This document shows positions 33,819 through 43,287 of a stretch of DNA of 55,171 bases, in pieces; within the stretch, counting starts at the first letter, position 1, and the number at the start of each line of letters is the position of its first letter. The stretch spans positions 1 to 55,171 of the forward strand of contig NZ_JAFBEP010000021.1 of NCBI RefSeq assembly GCF_016908775.1. Reading direction: 5' to 3'. Below the pieces are notes generated by a model. That model ran no database searches, had not been told where the DNA came from, and was given only the letters and a program-made list of their open reading frames with translations. The stretch comes from Defluviitalea raffinosedens. GTDB lineage: Bacteria; Bacillota; Clostridia; Lachnospirales; Defluviitaleaceae. The position numbers were made by a program, and so were the translations under genes.

Positions 33819-34751
33819 ATGGAGTACATTAAAGGATTTACATTTGGATGGGGCAATAAGAAAGGGGATTTTTTGAGTTGTCAAGCGAAGGAGTCCCTTC
33901 GTCAGCTAAAGGAAAGAACTAATAGCAATTATGTCATTTTTGCCTTAGGGGCGCTTCAGGATACTCCTCATACAACAGAGATTGATTATACAGGAGATCA
34001 TATGGTGAGTGATGAAGAACTCATTCATATGATTGAATATGCAAGAGAACTGGATTTAAAAGTGATTTTAAAACCAACGGTGAATGTCAGAAATGGTACA
34101 TGGAGAGCGCATATTAATTTTTTTGACCATGATGTACCTTGTGAACCTAAATGGAAAGACTGGTTTTTAAGTTATACAAAATACCAGTGCCATTATGCAG
34201 AGATTGCTCAAAAAAGTAATTGCGAAATGATGATTGTAGGTTGTGAAATGGTTCAATCAGAACGCAGAGAAAATGAATGGAGACAGCTAATTAGAGAAGT
34301 TAAAAAAATCTATCATGGTCTGATATCCTACAATACGGACAAATACCAGGAAAACTATGTAAAATGGTGGGATGCCGTTGATGTGATTTCATCCAGCGGA
34401 TATTATCCCATTGATTGCTGGAATGAGCAATTAGAGCGAATTGAGAAGGTGGTAAAAAAATATAACAAGCCATTTTTCTTTGCAGAAGCCGGATGCCCAA
34501 GCCGAACAGGCTCTGGGCATATCCCTAATAATTGGGAGCATGTAGGCGAGACAAATCTACAAGAACAAGCAGAGTACTACAAAGTAATGTTTGAAAAAAC
34601 AAGAGATAAAGAGTGGCTTAAAGGGTTTGGATTGTGGGACTGGAGTACTTATTTGTACCCGGAAAATAAAGCGATTTACGATAATGGATACGATGTTTTT
34701 GGAAAACCCGCTGAAAAAATTATTTACGGTTTTTACTCAAACATTGTATAA
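33819..34751 (+). CDS. GH113 intracellular beta-mannanase/exo-mannosidase
   Basis: A 310-residue single-domain (beta/alpha)8 enzyme without a signal peptide. It starts MEYIKGFTFGWGNKKG, the GH113-like opening. The acid/base is E143 in GCEMVQSE and the nucleophile is E223 in FFAEAGCPS, both at strand ends as expected for clan GH-A. In the cell it would shorten imported manno-oligosaccharides to mannobiose for the epimerase encoded next. The ATG at 33819 follows AAAGGAGTC; the longer frame upstream has no ribosome site. Confidence 0.82.
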   Translation: MEYIKGFTFGWGNKKGDFLSCQAKESLRQLKERTNSNYVIFALGALQDTPHTTEIDYTGDHMVSDEELIHMIEYARELDLKVILKPTVNVRNGTWRAHINFFDHDVPCEPKWKDWFLSYTKYQCHYAEIAQKSNCEMMIVGCEMVQSERRENEWRQLIREVKKIYHGLISYNTDKYQENYVKWWDAVDVISSSGYYPIDCWNEQLERIEKVVKKYNKPFFFAEAGCPSRTGSGHIPNNWEHVGETNLQEQAEYYKVMFEKTRDKEWLKGFGLWDWSTYLYPENKAIYDNGYDVFGKPAEKIIYGFYSNIV

Positions 34752-34809
34752 CTTAAAAGAATATTGCCAGATAGTACTGGAGTACCATAAGATGTAGGGA
34801 GGAGATTGA

Positions 34810-35982
34810 GTGGGACAACTCAAGCAGGAAATAGAGAAGCAATTGACAGATAAAATTTTGCCTTTCTGGATGAAATTAAAAGATGAAGAGAATGGCGGTT
34901 TTTATGGAGAAGTAGATTATGATTTAACTATAAATAAGGAAGGTCCCAAGGGTGGCATTGCAGCAGCAAGATTTTTATGGTCTTTTTCAGCTGCTTATAG
35001 AGTTACAATGAAAGAAGAATATCTTTCTTATGCACATCATGCCTATAGATTTTTAAGTCAAAAAGCAATAGATCCTGTACATAAAGGTTTATACTGGATG
35101 TTAGACCATAAAGGAAATCCAATAGATACAAGAAAACATATCTATACACAGGCCTTTGGTATATATGCTTTAAGTGAATTCTATAGAGCCTTTAAACATC
35201 CTGAAGCTTTAAAATTGGCCCGGGAGCTTTATGAACTCATTGAAACCAAAGGCTATGATGAACACACTAAAGCGTATAAAGAAGAGTTTAATCGGGAATG
35301 GATTGAGAGATCCAATGAAATGCTTAGTGAACATGGACTAGTATCAGACATTACAACTAATACCCATCTTCATGTATTGGAGGCGTACACAAATTTGTAC
35401 AGAGTTTGGCCTTCACAGCAACTAAAAGAAAAATTAACAAATCTGGTTTATACTTTTTATCAAAAAATATACGATCATGAAACCAAGTTTCAAAAAGTGT
35501 TTTTTGATAAAAAGTGGCAGGAACTTATGGATTTAAAATCCTATGGGCATGATATAGAAGCGAGCTGGTTGCTGGACGAAGCCGTAAAAGTATTGGATTT
35601 AAAGGATGAGAACATTTCAAAAATGATTATAGATATTGCTTATAATATCGCAGAGCATGGGGTACTAGAAGATGGTTCCGTTGCCAATGAAGAAAAAGAA
35701 GGTAAAGTGGATTGTACCCGTGTTTGGTGGGTTCAGGCAGAATCCATGGTAGGATTTTATAATGCCTATGAAAGAACAGGGGACAAAAAATTTCTGAATT
35801 TAGTCGATAATTTATGGAAATACACCAAAGAAAATCTTATTGATTCAAGGGATGAAGGAGAATGGTTCTGGTCTGTAGAACCTGATGGGAAGCCAACTAA
35901 GAGGCCTGTAGCGGAGCCTTGGAAAACCCCATATCACAATTCAAGATTTTGCCTAGAGATGATTGAAAGGATGAGCAGATGA
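34810..35982 (+). CDS. Cellobiose 2-epimerase (mannobiose epimerase)
   Basis: A 390-residue (alpha/alpha)6-barrel enzyme of the N-acylglucosamine 2-epimerase superfamily. Motifs with the likely catalytic and sugar-binding residues are [38 protein letters not shown] and [13 protein letters not shown]. It interconverts the reducing-end glucose and mannose of beta-1,4 disaccharides, here turning mannobiose into mannosylglucose. GTG start after GGGAGGAG. Its end overlaps the start of the mannosylglucose phosphorylase gene by 4 bp, which strongly supports a coupled two-step pathway. Confidence 0.9.
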   Translation: MGQLKQEIEKQLTDKILPFWMKLKDEENGGFYGEVDYDLTINKEGPKGGIAAARFLWSFSAAYRVTMKEEYLSYAHHAYRFLSQKAIDPVHKGLYWMLDHKGNPIDTRKHIYTQAFGIYALSEFYRAFKHPEALKLARELYELIETKGYDEHTKAYKEEFNREWIERSNEMLSEHGLVSDITTNTHLHVLEAYTNLYRVWPSQQLKEKLTNLVYTFYQKIYDHETKFQKVFFDKKWQELMDLKSYGHDIEASWLLDEAVKVLDLKDENISKMIIDIAYNIAEHGVLEDGSVANEEKEGKVDCTRVWWVQAESMVGFYNAYERTGDKKFLNLVDNLWKYTKENLIDSRDEGEWFWSVEPDGKPTKRPVAEPWKTPYHNSRFCLEMIERMSR

Positions 35983-37163
35983 TGATTCATGAAAAATATT
36001 ACGAACTGCTTGAGCAACAAGAAAAGTTACTTACAAGAAAAAATGAAAAAAATGAAATTTTCTATAATGGAGTTTATGACCGGTATAAATACCCTGTAAT
36101 CACACGTCATCATATTCCTATAGAATGGAGATTTGATTTAAGCAAAGAAGACAATCCATACTTTATGGAAAGGTTAGGGGTTAATGCTGCATTTAATCCC
36201 GGTGCTATTTATCTTGATGGAAAGTATTATTTGGTTGTACGGGTGGAAGGTTTGGACAGAAAATCTTTTTTTGCCATTGCAGAAAGTGATAATGGTATTG
36301 ATAATTTCCGTTTTATTGGAGAACCGATTATTTGGGAAGATATTGATAAGGAAGAAACCAATATCTACGATATGCGTCTGGTAAAACATGAGGATGGATG
36401 GATTTACGGCATTTATTGCTCAGAAAGTAAAGATCCTGATGCCCCCGCTCATGATACTTCCAGTGCAGTTGCACAGGCAGGACTTGTGAGAACGAAAGAC
36501 CTGAAAAACTGGGAAAGACTTCCCAATATCAAAACCACGTCACCACAACAGAGAAATGTAGTGCTTCATCCGGAGTTTGTAGACGGTAAATACGCATTTT
36601 ATACAAGACCTCAGGATGGATTTATTTCTACTGGAACCGGAGGAGGAATATGTTTTGGCTTATGCGATGATATTCTAAATCCTGTTATCCAAAAAGAAAC
36701 GATTATTCATGAGAAAAAATATCATACTGTATATGAAGTAAAAAACGGAGAGGGTCCAGCACCCATTAAAACGCCAAAAGGATGGATTCACATTGCCCAT
36801 GGGGTTCGAAATACAGCGGCAGGATTAAGATATGTACTGTATACCTTTGCAACGGATTTGAATGATCCGACAAAGGTCATTGCACAGCCTGGAGGACATT
36901 TTATTGCACCTTATGATGATGAAAGAATTGGAGATGTGTCCAACGTGGTTTTCTGCAATGGTGCTGTCGTAAATGAAAAAAATGAAATATTTATTTATTA
37001 TGCATCCAGCGATACCAGAGTTTTTGTAGCAACAACGACTGTTGAAAAGTTGGTGGATTATACCTTCAATACTCCGGAAGATCCTTACCGTTCATTGGAA
37101 TGTGCAAAACAGCGTATAAACCTTATCGAAAAGAATCGCAAATTATTAGAACAAAAAAATTAA
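35979..37163 (+). CDS. GH130 4-O-beta-D-mannosyl-D-glucose phosphorylase
   Basis: A 394-residue GH130 (subfamily 1-like) enzyme. The proton donor should be D131 in [12 protein letters not shown]. The phrase [18 protein letters not shown] and the N-terminal extension of about 70 residues mark the longer mannosylglucose-phosphorylase type. It converts mannosylglucose and phosphate into mannose 1-phosphate and glucose. It directly follows the epimerase gene. A phosphomannomutase to use the product is not in the window. Confidence 0.9.
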   Translation: MMIHEKYYELLEQQEKLLTRKNEKNEIFYNGVYDRYKYPVITRHHIPIEWRFDLSKEDNPYFMERLGVNAAFNPGAIYLDGKYYLVVRVEGLDRKSFFAIAESDNGIDNFRFIGEPIIWEDIDKEETNIYDMRLVKHEDGWIYGIYCSESKDPDAPAHDTSSAVAQAGLVRTKDLKNWERLPNIKTTSPQQRNVVLHPEFVDGKYAFYTRPQDGFISTGTGGGICFGLCDDILNPVIQKETIIHEKKYHTVYEVKNGEGPAPIKTPKGWIHIAHGVRNTAAGLRYVLYTFATDLNDPTKVIAQPGGHFIAPYDDERIGDVSNVVFCNGAVVNEKNEIFIYYASSDTRVFVATTTVEKLVDYTFNTPEDPYRSLECAKQRINLIEKNRKLLEQKN

Positions 37164-37207
37164 AACAGAGATTATAATATCCCTCCATTATATCTCTCTA
37201 TTTTTTT

Positions 37208-37232
37208 AACCGGGTTTTAACCCGGTTATTTT
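37208..37232 (+). terminator. Terminator at the end of the mannan operon
   Basis: AACCGGGTT (37208-37216) pairs perfectly with 37219-37227 around a TT loop, followed by ATTTTTA. It closes the run of genes from 29.3 kb. Confidence 0.85.
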
Positions 37233-37356
37233 TATGTCATACAATTTAAAACAAATGCCTTTCTTTTTTAATAGATATTTAAAAGTAGCATGGTACTATA
37301 AAAAATAAGACAAGTACATTTACTAGGAAGTCAACTATTAACTGAGGAGGAGTAAC

Positions 37357-38196
37357 ATGGCCAGAAGGCTGTTTTGCGAAATAAGCCCTTTAACGTATAA
37401 GATATCTGTAACTAAAAATATATGGATAAGAAAAATGGAATGGTATCTTCATAGAAAAAAATATGCTGAAACATTTAGTCAGGAAAGACTTCCTGTTACG
37501 ATTTATAAGCATAAATCATTAATAAGAAGAAAATTAGGTAATGTAGATATGAGACTGCAGGACAATAAAGCTGTTAATTTAAGTCTGGCTGCTCCTAAAA
37601 TCAATGGCATTATCATCAAGCCTCAGGAAGTTTTTTCTTTTTGGAAATTGGTCGGAGAGTGTACAGAAGCTAAAGGATACAAAGAGGGGCTGGTGATTAA
37701 ATCGGGAAAGGTGGACAAGGGTATAGGGGGTGGCATGTGCCAGTTTTCAAATCTCATTCACTGGATGATCCTGCACAGTCCAATGACTATTATTGAGCAT
37801 CATCATCATAATCAGATTGATATGTTTCCGGATTACGGCAGGCAAATACCATTTGGAACGGGAACATCTATAATGTATAACTATCTTGACTATCAATTCA
37901 TAAACAATACACAACAGGAATTTCAATTGATCGTATATACGACCGATGAATATCTTTGTGGAGAATTAAGAAGCAATAAACCAATTGATTATGCTTATCA
38001 TATCAGAGAAGAAAATAGCTATTATGAAAAAAAGGAAGATGGATATTACAGAAATAACGAAATTTATAGAATTATAGTGGACAAAAAAACAGGCAATGAA
38101 GTTAAAAAAGAACTTATTACAAAAAATAACGCTAAAGTATTATATGATGAACAATACATACCGCCTGAAAGAATAAAAATGGCTCATGTGAGTTAA
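37357..38196 (+). CDS. VanW family protein
   Basis: A 279-residue protein with the VanW domain: FSFWKLVGECTEAKGYKEGL, then GIGGGMCQFSNLIHWMI and the HHHHNQIDMFPDYGRQIPFGTG stretch. The family was named from vancomycin-resistance clusters but occurs widely in Clostridia without any resistance role, and its biochemical function is unknown. No membrane segment or signal peptide is visible. It stands alone after AGGAGGAG, between two terminated units. Confidence 0.85.
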   Translation: MARRLFCEISPLTYKISVTKNIWIRKMEWYLHRKKYAETFSQERLPVTIYKHKSLIRRKLGNVDMRLQDNKAVNLSLAAPKINGIIIKPQEVFSFWKLVGECTEAKGYKEGLVIKSGKVDKGIGGGMCQFSNLIHWMILHSPMTIIEHHHHNQIDMFPDYGRQIPFGTGTSIMYNYLDYQFINNTQQEFQLIVYTTDEYLCGELRSNKPIDYAYHIREENSYYEKKEDGYYRNNEIYRIIVDKKTGNEVKKELITKNNAKVLYDEQYIPPERIKMAHVS

Positions 38197-38323
38197 TGGT
38201 ATTGAGATATATTTTAAAAATAAAAATAGTAAAAATAACAACTTATTTAGGAAAATTATTGAGTGTTATAAAAATCTCCTATCTGATATAATGCAAAAAA
38301 ATATTAGGATAGGAGATTTTAAT

Positions 38324-41038
38324 ATGGAGAAATTTTGCTTTTTTGATGATGGAAGTTTTTACTTAAATCAACCGGACCAAGTAAGTTATCTTTATTTCCC
38401 TTTGGCAAATGTGGAAGGAGTTATGAGCAGTGTTACTCCGGAGCTTTCGGGAGACAGTAAAACCAGTCAGAATACCTTTTTGCTGTCACCTGTAAGCAGT
38501 GAAGATTTGCATAACAATAAGAGCAGTCGTAATTTTTGGTGTAAAATCAATGGTACATCTATTTGGTCAGTAACGGGAAGATCTGCCTGGCAACAGGCAC
38601 AAAAGTTCTCCAGGGACAGAGAAGAAACCCGACTGGAGGCAGGATTTTTATGGCATAAGATAACCCGAATATCCAAAGCACTTGGTTTAAAAGGGATTAT
38701 TACTTCCTTCGTGCCGGCAAATCATGATCAAGTTGAACTGATGAAGGTAGAACTTACCAATATTGGGGCCGAAGCGATTACTTTGGAGCCTGCAGCAGCT
38801 ATACCTCTTTATTGCCGTTCAGCAGATAATATCAGGGATCATCGACATGTTACTTCCCTGTTGCATCGTATAGAAGTTTTGGAACGGGGAATTATCGTGA
38901 ATCCGACCCTGACATTTGATGAAAGAGGACATAAAATCAATGAAATTGTTTATGGAGTATTAGGCGGCAATGGTGATATTTTACCGTCGAAATTTTATCC
39001 AACAGTGGATTCCTTTATAGGAGAAGGAGGCAGTTTTGAAAATCCGAGAGCCCTTCAGGATGACTGCTTAAAGCCAATGAAAGCAGGAGACAGAATCGAT
39101 GGCTACGAAGCTTTTGGAGGCCTTGGTTTTGAGGAAATTTTGTTACAGCCTGGAGAATCAAAAGCATATATTATTGTTTTAGGATATGGCAGATCTAAGG
39201 AAGATTTCATTGCCTACGGAGAAAAATATTTATCAGAAGAAGCTTATGATCAGGCTTTTGAAGAAATGAAAGTATACTGGAAGCGTCAGCTCAATGTAAG
39301 ATTCGAAACAGGGGATGATAACTTTAATCATTGGATGCATTGGGTAACCATTCAGCCAATTTTGCGCAGAATCTACGGATGTTCTTTCTTGCCTCACCAT
39401 GATTATGGGAGAGGTGGCAGAGGATGGAGAGACTTATGGCAGGATTGTCTGGCGCTTTTATTGATGGATCCGAGAGAAGTCAGAACGATGCTTAAAGAAA
39501 ATTTCCAGGGGGTAAGGATGGACGGTACCAATGCTACCATTATTGGTAAAAACCGAGGAGAGTTTATTGCTGATCGCAATAATATTACAAGAGTATGGAT
39601 GGATCATGGGGTATGGCCGCTTATAACCACTCATTTATACATACAGCAAAGTGGAGACATAGAATTTCTATTGGAAAAAGTTCCTTATTTTAAAGATATG
39701 CAGGCAGTACGGGGAGAACAAAAAGATACCCTCTGGACAGAAGAGCAGGGAAAGACTTGCTTAACCCAAGACAATAAGCCATACCTGGGTACCATACTAG
39801 AACATTTATTGATGCAGCATTTAACTGCCTTTTATGATGTAGGAGAACATAACCATATCAGGCTTCGAGGAGCAGATTGGAATGATGCTCTTGATATGGC
39901 AAGAGATAAAGGGGAGAGTGTGCCTTTTACAGCATTATATGCCAGCAACTTGGAAACATTAGCAGAGCTTATAGAAATTTTAGAAGCTAAAGGCTTTACT
40001 ACAATAGAACTGGCAAAAGAAATGGAAGTTTTGCTTGCTAATGAGGATTCGTATGGAGACTATAAGAAAAGACAATCTATCCTTATGGAATTTTGCATGT
40101 CAACCAAACATAAGGTATCGGGAGAGACAATTTCCATATCTGCAAAGACTTTAAGCAATATTTTAAGAGGTATGGGACAGTTTATAAAAGATTATATCCG
40201 AAACACGGAATGGATTAGTGACGGTAAAGATGCTTTTTGGTTTAACGGATATTATGATAATTTGGGACAAAGAGTGGAAGGTGTCCACCCTTCAGGTGTT
40301 CGTATGATGCTTCCCAGTCAGGTATTTACAATCATGTCGGGAACGGCTACAGATGAACAGGTTAAGTTAATCACGAAAGCAGCGGATCAATATTTGTATA
40401 CCAGGGAAATAGGTGGATACCGACTGAACACAGATTTTAAAGAAGTGAATTTAAACCTGGGAAGAATGTTTGGTTTTGCCTATGGCCATAAGGAAAATGG
40501 TGCAGTCTTTTGCCATATGGCAGTGATGTATGCTTATGCGCTTTACTCACGGGGTTTTGTAAAGGAAGGTTTTAAGGTAATAGACACTCTGTATTCCCAC
40601 AGCATGGATTTTGAGAAGAGCAAAATTTATCCCGGCATCCCGGAGTATTTTGATGAAAAAGGCAGAGGTATGTATCATTATTTGACCGGTGCAGCCAGCT
40701 GGCTTATGTTTACTCTGATCCAACAAGTTTTTGGAATTGTAGGCAAAATGGGAGATTTAACTTTTGAGCCCAAACTTCTTAAGTGTCAATTTAATGAAGA
40801 CAATAGAGCAGGTATTGCCTTTGATTTTGCAAAACGTCATTTTTATGTGGAATATGTTAACGAAGAAGGTTTGGATTATGGAGAATACCAAGTAAAGAAG
40901 ATAGCAGGAAACTTGGGTGAACATTTCACAGAAAATAGTTCTGTGATCAAAAGAGAGGTTATTGAAAATCTGCAAAGTGATCAGGTGTATAAAATAACAG
41001 TGACTTTAGGGCGCAAGGGGGAAAATGAATGGATATAG
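38324..41038 (+). CDS. GH94 family beta-glycoside phosphorylase
   Basis: A 904-residue enzyme with the GH94 plan: N-terminal beta-sandwich, helical linker, (alpha/alpha)6 barrel with FLPHHDYGRGGRGWRDLWQD (sugar binding) and the catalytic aspartate in RGADWNDALDMA (about residue 518-520), then a C-terminal beta-domain. It should phosphorolyse a beta-linked gluco-oligosaccharide to a sugar 1-phosphate. Length and motifs do not let me choose among cellobiose-, laminaribiose- or sophorose-type specificity. The ATG at 38324 follows TAGGAG. It overlaps a small cupin gene by 10 bp. Confidence 0.82.
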   Translation: MEKFCFFDDGSFYLNQPDQVSYLYFPLANVEGVMSSVTPELSGDSKTSQNTFLLSPVSSEDLHNNKSSRNFWCKINGTSIWSVTGRSAWQQAQKFSRDREETRLEAGFLWHKITRISKALGLKGIITSFVPANHDQVELMKVELTNIGAEAITLEPAAAIPLYCRSADNIRDHRHVTSLLHRIEVLERGIIVNPTLTFDERGHKINEIVYGVLGGNGDILPSKFYPTVDSFIGEGGSFENPRALQDDCLKPMKAGDRIDGYEAFGGLGFEEILLQPGESKAYIIVLGYGRSKEDFIAYGEKYLSEEAYDQAFEEMKVYWKRQLNVRFETGDDNFNHWMHWVTIQPILRRIYGCSFLPHHDYGRGGRGWRDLWQDCLALLLMDPREVRTMLKENFQGVRMDGTNATIIGKNRGEFIADRNNITRVWMDHGVWPLITTHLYIQQSGDIEFLLEKVPYFKDMQAVRGEQKDTLWTEEQGKTCLTQDNKPYLGTILEHLLMQHLTAFYDVGEHNHIRLRGADWNDALDMARDKGESVPFTALYASNLETLAELIEILEAKGFTTIELAKEMEVLLANEDSYGDYKKRQSILMEFCMSTKHKVSGETISISAKTLSNILRGMGQFIKDYIRNTEWISDGKDAFWFNGYYDNLGQRVEGVHPSGVRMMLPSQVFTIMSGTATDEQVKLITKAADQYLYTREIGGYRLNTDFKEVNLNLGRMFGFAYGHKENGAVFCHMAVMYAYALYSRGFVKEGFKVIDTLYSHSMDFEKSKIYPGIPEYFDEKGRGMYHYLTGAASWLMFTLIQQVFGIVGKMGDLTFEPKLLKCQFNEDNRAGIAFDFAKRHFYVEYVNEEGLDYGEYQVKKIAGNLGEHFTENSSVIKREVIENLQSDQVYKITVTLGRKGENEWI

Positions 41039-41430
41039 AAATCAGTGAATTTAAAGGGGAAGGCTATAAGCCAATGGTAGATTATATGGAATGGCGAGTA
41101 GCCTTGTTAAGGTACTGCGAAGAATTGGAAATTGATCGCATTGAAACGATGCAAAAACATACCGAGACTGATGAAGTCTTTGTGCTGCTGGAAGGAGACT
41201 GTACCCTTTTTACCGCGGGTGCTGGAGAAGAAATTGGGGAGATTAAAGCCTGGCCTATGGAGCCTTTAAAAATTTATAATGTAAAAAAGGGGGTATGGCA
41301 TACGCATACCCTTTCTCCCAATACCAGTGTATTGATTGTAGAAAATAGGATGACTAATGATGAGAATTCTCCGATAATAAAATTAAGTAACAAAGATAAG
41401 AAAATACTGACAAAGGGTCGAAATTTGTAG
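41029..41430 (+). CDS. Small cupin-fold protein coupled to the GH94 gene
   Basis: A 133-residue protein with a single cupin domain. KHTETDEVFVLLEGDCTLF is motif-1-like, and VWHTHTLSPNTSVLIVENR is motif-2-like, with histidines that could hold a metal. The ATG lies inside the last codons of the GH94 gene after AAGGGGG, so translation is coupled. Cupins of this size can be sugar isomerases or mutarotase-like enzymes or sensors. A step after phosphorolysis is plausible but not shown. Confidence 0.65.
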   Translation: MDIEISEFKGEGYKPMVDYMEWRVALLRYCEELEIDRIETMQKHTETDEVFVLLEGDCTLFTAGAGEEIGEIKAWPMEPLKIYNVKKGVWHTHTLSPNTSVLIVENRMTNDENSPIIKLSNKDKKILTKGRNL

Positions 41431-41499
41431 TATAATTAAGGATAGAAACCATATATTTGACAACGAATACGTAAGTATTTAAGAATAGTGGTGATATCC

Positions 41500-43287
41500 T
41501 TGGAGCAAATAATCAATTATATTAAATGTTTAAAAATTCGAACTAAGGTAATCGTTATTTATATTACTTTGTTATTGCTTTCTTTTGTTATAGGGATTTC
41601 TACTATTTATGCCATATTTGAAGAAAATACGGAGCGAGAAGTTGGAGAAGCTGGTTTACAGACCATCAATGCTATAAAGGGAAATTTAGATGTGATTTTT
41701 GATAATATTACCCAGTCCTCCAATATGATTTATTTTGATAATGATGTTCAGCAGGCGCTTTCATCTCTTAACAATAAAAGTATTACTCCTTCCACATTAT
41801 CAACGATACAAAACAGCTTGATGAACATGATTTTATCTGGGCAATATATTTCAAGTGTTATACTGATTGATTCCTACGATAATTATTATAAATCTTACAA
41901 AATAGGACCTATTTCTATATATAACAAAGACTATCGCAGCACGAACTGGTATAATCAGATGTCAAAATCCAAGGGAGATGGCTTTTTTATTCATAAAAGC
42001 GAAAACATTATCCAGTATCCCAGCAGACCATATCTTAATTACATTACTTATGTAAGAGAAATACCGGATAAGAATAATTACAAACATCTGGCGACTTTAT
42101 TGCTGGTGATTGATGAATCTGTTTTTCAAAGGTATTTTCATGAAGTGACTAAAAATGATCAGTCTACTTTCTGTATTGTAGACTCCAGGGGGAATTATGT
42201 CATTCCTCCTTTGGATAACCAGGAAGAGATTGAAGACCTTCTAAAAGGAAGGATCACCACGACACCCAGCTACCAGTCAGTAAAATTTCTGGGAACAGAT
42301 GCTATGTTGGTGCAGAGAGATTTGGGTATTCAGGATTGGAATTTAGTAGGTATTTTAAATATGAATAGCAAGAAAGAGTTGAGTAACGCTTACAAATCTG
42401 TTCTGGCCGCATTTGTAGGTCTTAATGTAGTTATTATCATGGCTTGTTTTATTGTACTGACAAAACTGATTTTCTCACCTCTTACAAAGATCCAGAACCA
42501 TATGCAAATGGTTGAGAAAGGTGAATTTGTTCCCATGGCTATTGAAGAGGGGTACCAAAATGAAATCATATCATTAAAGCAGGTATTTAATCATATGATT
42601 TATTCTTTGCGGGAATTGATTGATCGAATTAAGAAGGAAGAGAAAATTATTATGAAAAATGAGTTGGATATTATCTATGCTCAACTCAACCCTCATTTTC
42701 TTTATAATACCTTAGATGCAGCATCAGCTCTCGCTTTAGTAAACGATAATAAAAATTGCTTTAAGCTGATTCAGGCTTTGGGAAATTTCTATCGTAACAC
42801 CTTAAGCAGTGGAAAGGATATAGTAACTGTAGCGGATGAAATAACTTGCATTAAAAACTATATCACCATATTAAATATTCGTTATGATAATCGCATTAAA
42901 ATCCATTATGATATTGAAGAAAGAATTTTGCCTCTTCCCATGTTAAAATTAATCCTTCAGCCGGTAGTAGAAAATGCAGTTTATCATGGCATAAAAGAAA
43001 GGGAAGGGGAAGGTAATATTTATCTTAAGGGCTATCTGGATGAAGATGAAATAATCTTTATTATTTCTGATGATGGAATGGGCATGAGTGAAGAAAGAAT
43101 CAAAGAAGTATTGGAGGGGAAAACCAGAACGAAAAAATCCGGATTTGGGCTTTACAGTCTGATACAAAGAATTTCATTATACTATAATATAGAATCTCCA
43201 GTCACCGTTACCAGTGAAATCGGTTCCGGTACAGAAATAACAATAAGACTTAAAGTAATAGAAGGAGACGAGTATTGTGGCAATTAA
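41500..43287 (+). CDS. YesM-type sensor histidine kinase
   Basis: About 595 residues. The first membrane segment is near 15-37, an extracellular Cache-like region of about 240 residues follows, then a second segment (about 299-322) and HAMP. The histidine-kinase domain has the phosphorylated histidine in LNPHFLYNTLD (about H399), and the ATPase domain ends with DDGMGMSEE and GFGLYSLIQRI. Such kinases sense sugars or binding proteins and control a neighbouring sugar importer. The start is uncertain: the TTG at 41500 with GGTG upstream, or tandem GTG codons at 41488 and 41491. It overlaps the regulator gene by 11 bp. Confidence 0.85.
   Translation: MEQIINYIKCLKIRTKVIVIYITLLLLSFVIGISTIYAIFEENTEREVGEAGLQTINAIKGNLDVIFDNITQSSNMIYFDNDVQQALSSLNNKSITPSTLSTIQNSLMNMILSGQYISSVILIDSYDNYYKSYKIGPISIYNKDYRSTNWYNQMSKSKGDGFFIHKSENIIQYPSRPYLNYITYVREIPDKNNYKHLATLLLVIDESVFQRYFHEVTKNDQSTFCIVDSRGNYVIPPLDNQEEIEDLLKGRITTTPSYQSVKFLGTDAMLVQRDLGIQDWNLVGILNMNSKKELSNAYKSVLAAFVGLNVVIIMACFIVLTKLIFSPLTKIQNHMQMVEKGEFVPMAIEEGYQNEIISLKQVFNHMIYSLRELIDRIKKEEKIIMKNELDIIYAQLNPHFLYNTLDAASALALVNDNKNCFKLIQALGNFYRNTLSSGKDIVTVADEITCIKNYITILNIRYDNRIKIHYDIEERILPLPMLKLILQPVVENAVYHGIKEREGEGNIYLKGYLDEDEIIFIISDDGMGMSEERIKEVLEGKTRTKKSGFGLYSLIQRISLYYNIESPVTVTSEIGSGTEITIRLKVIEGDEYCGN

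Noticed and set aside
37357-38196. Vancomycin-resistance cluster
   Set aside because: VanW alone, with no ligase, dehydrogenase or dipeptidase genes nearby, does not indicate glycopeptide resistance.
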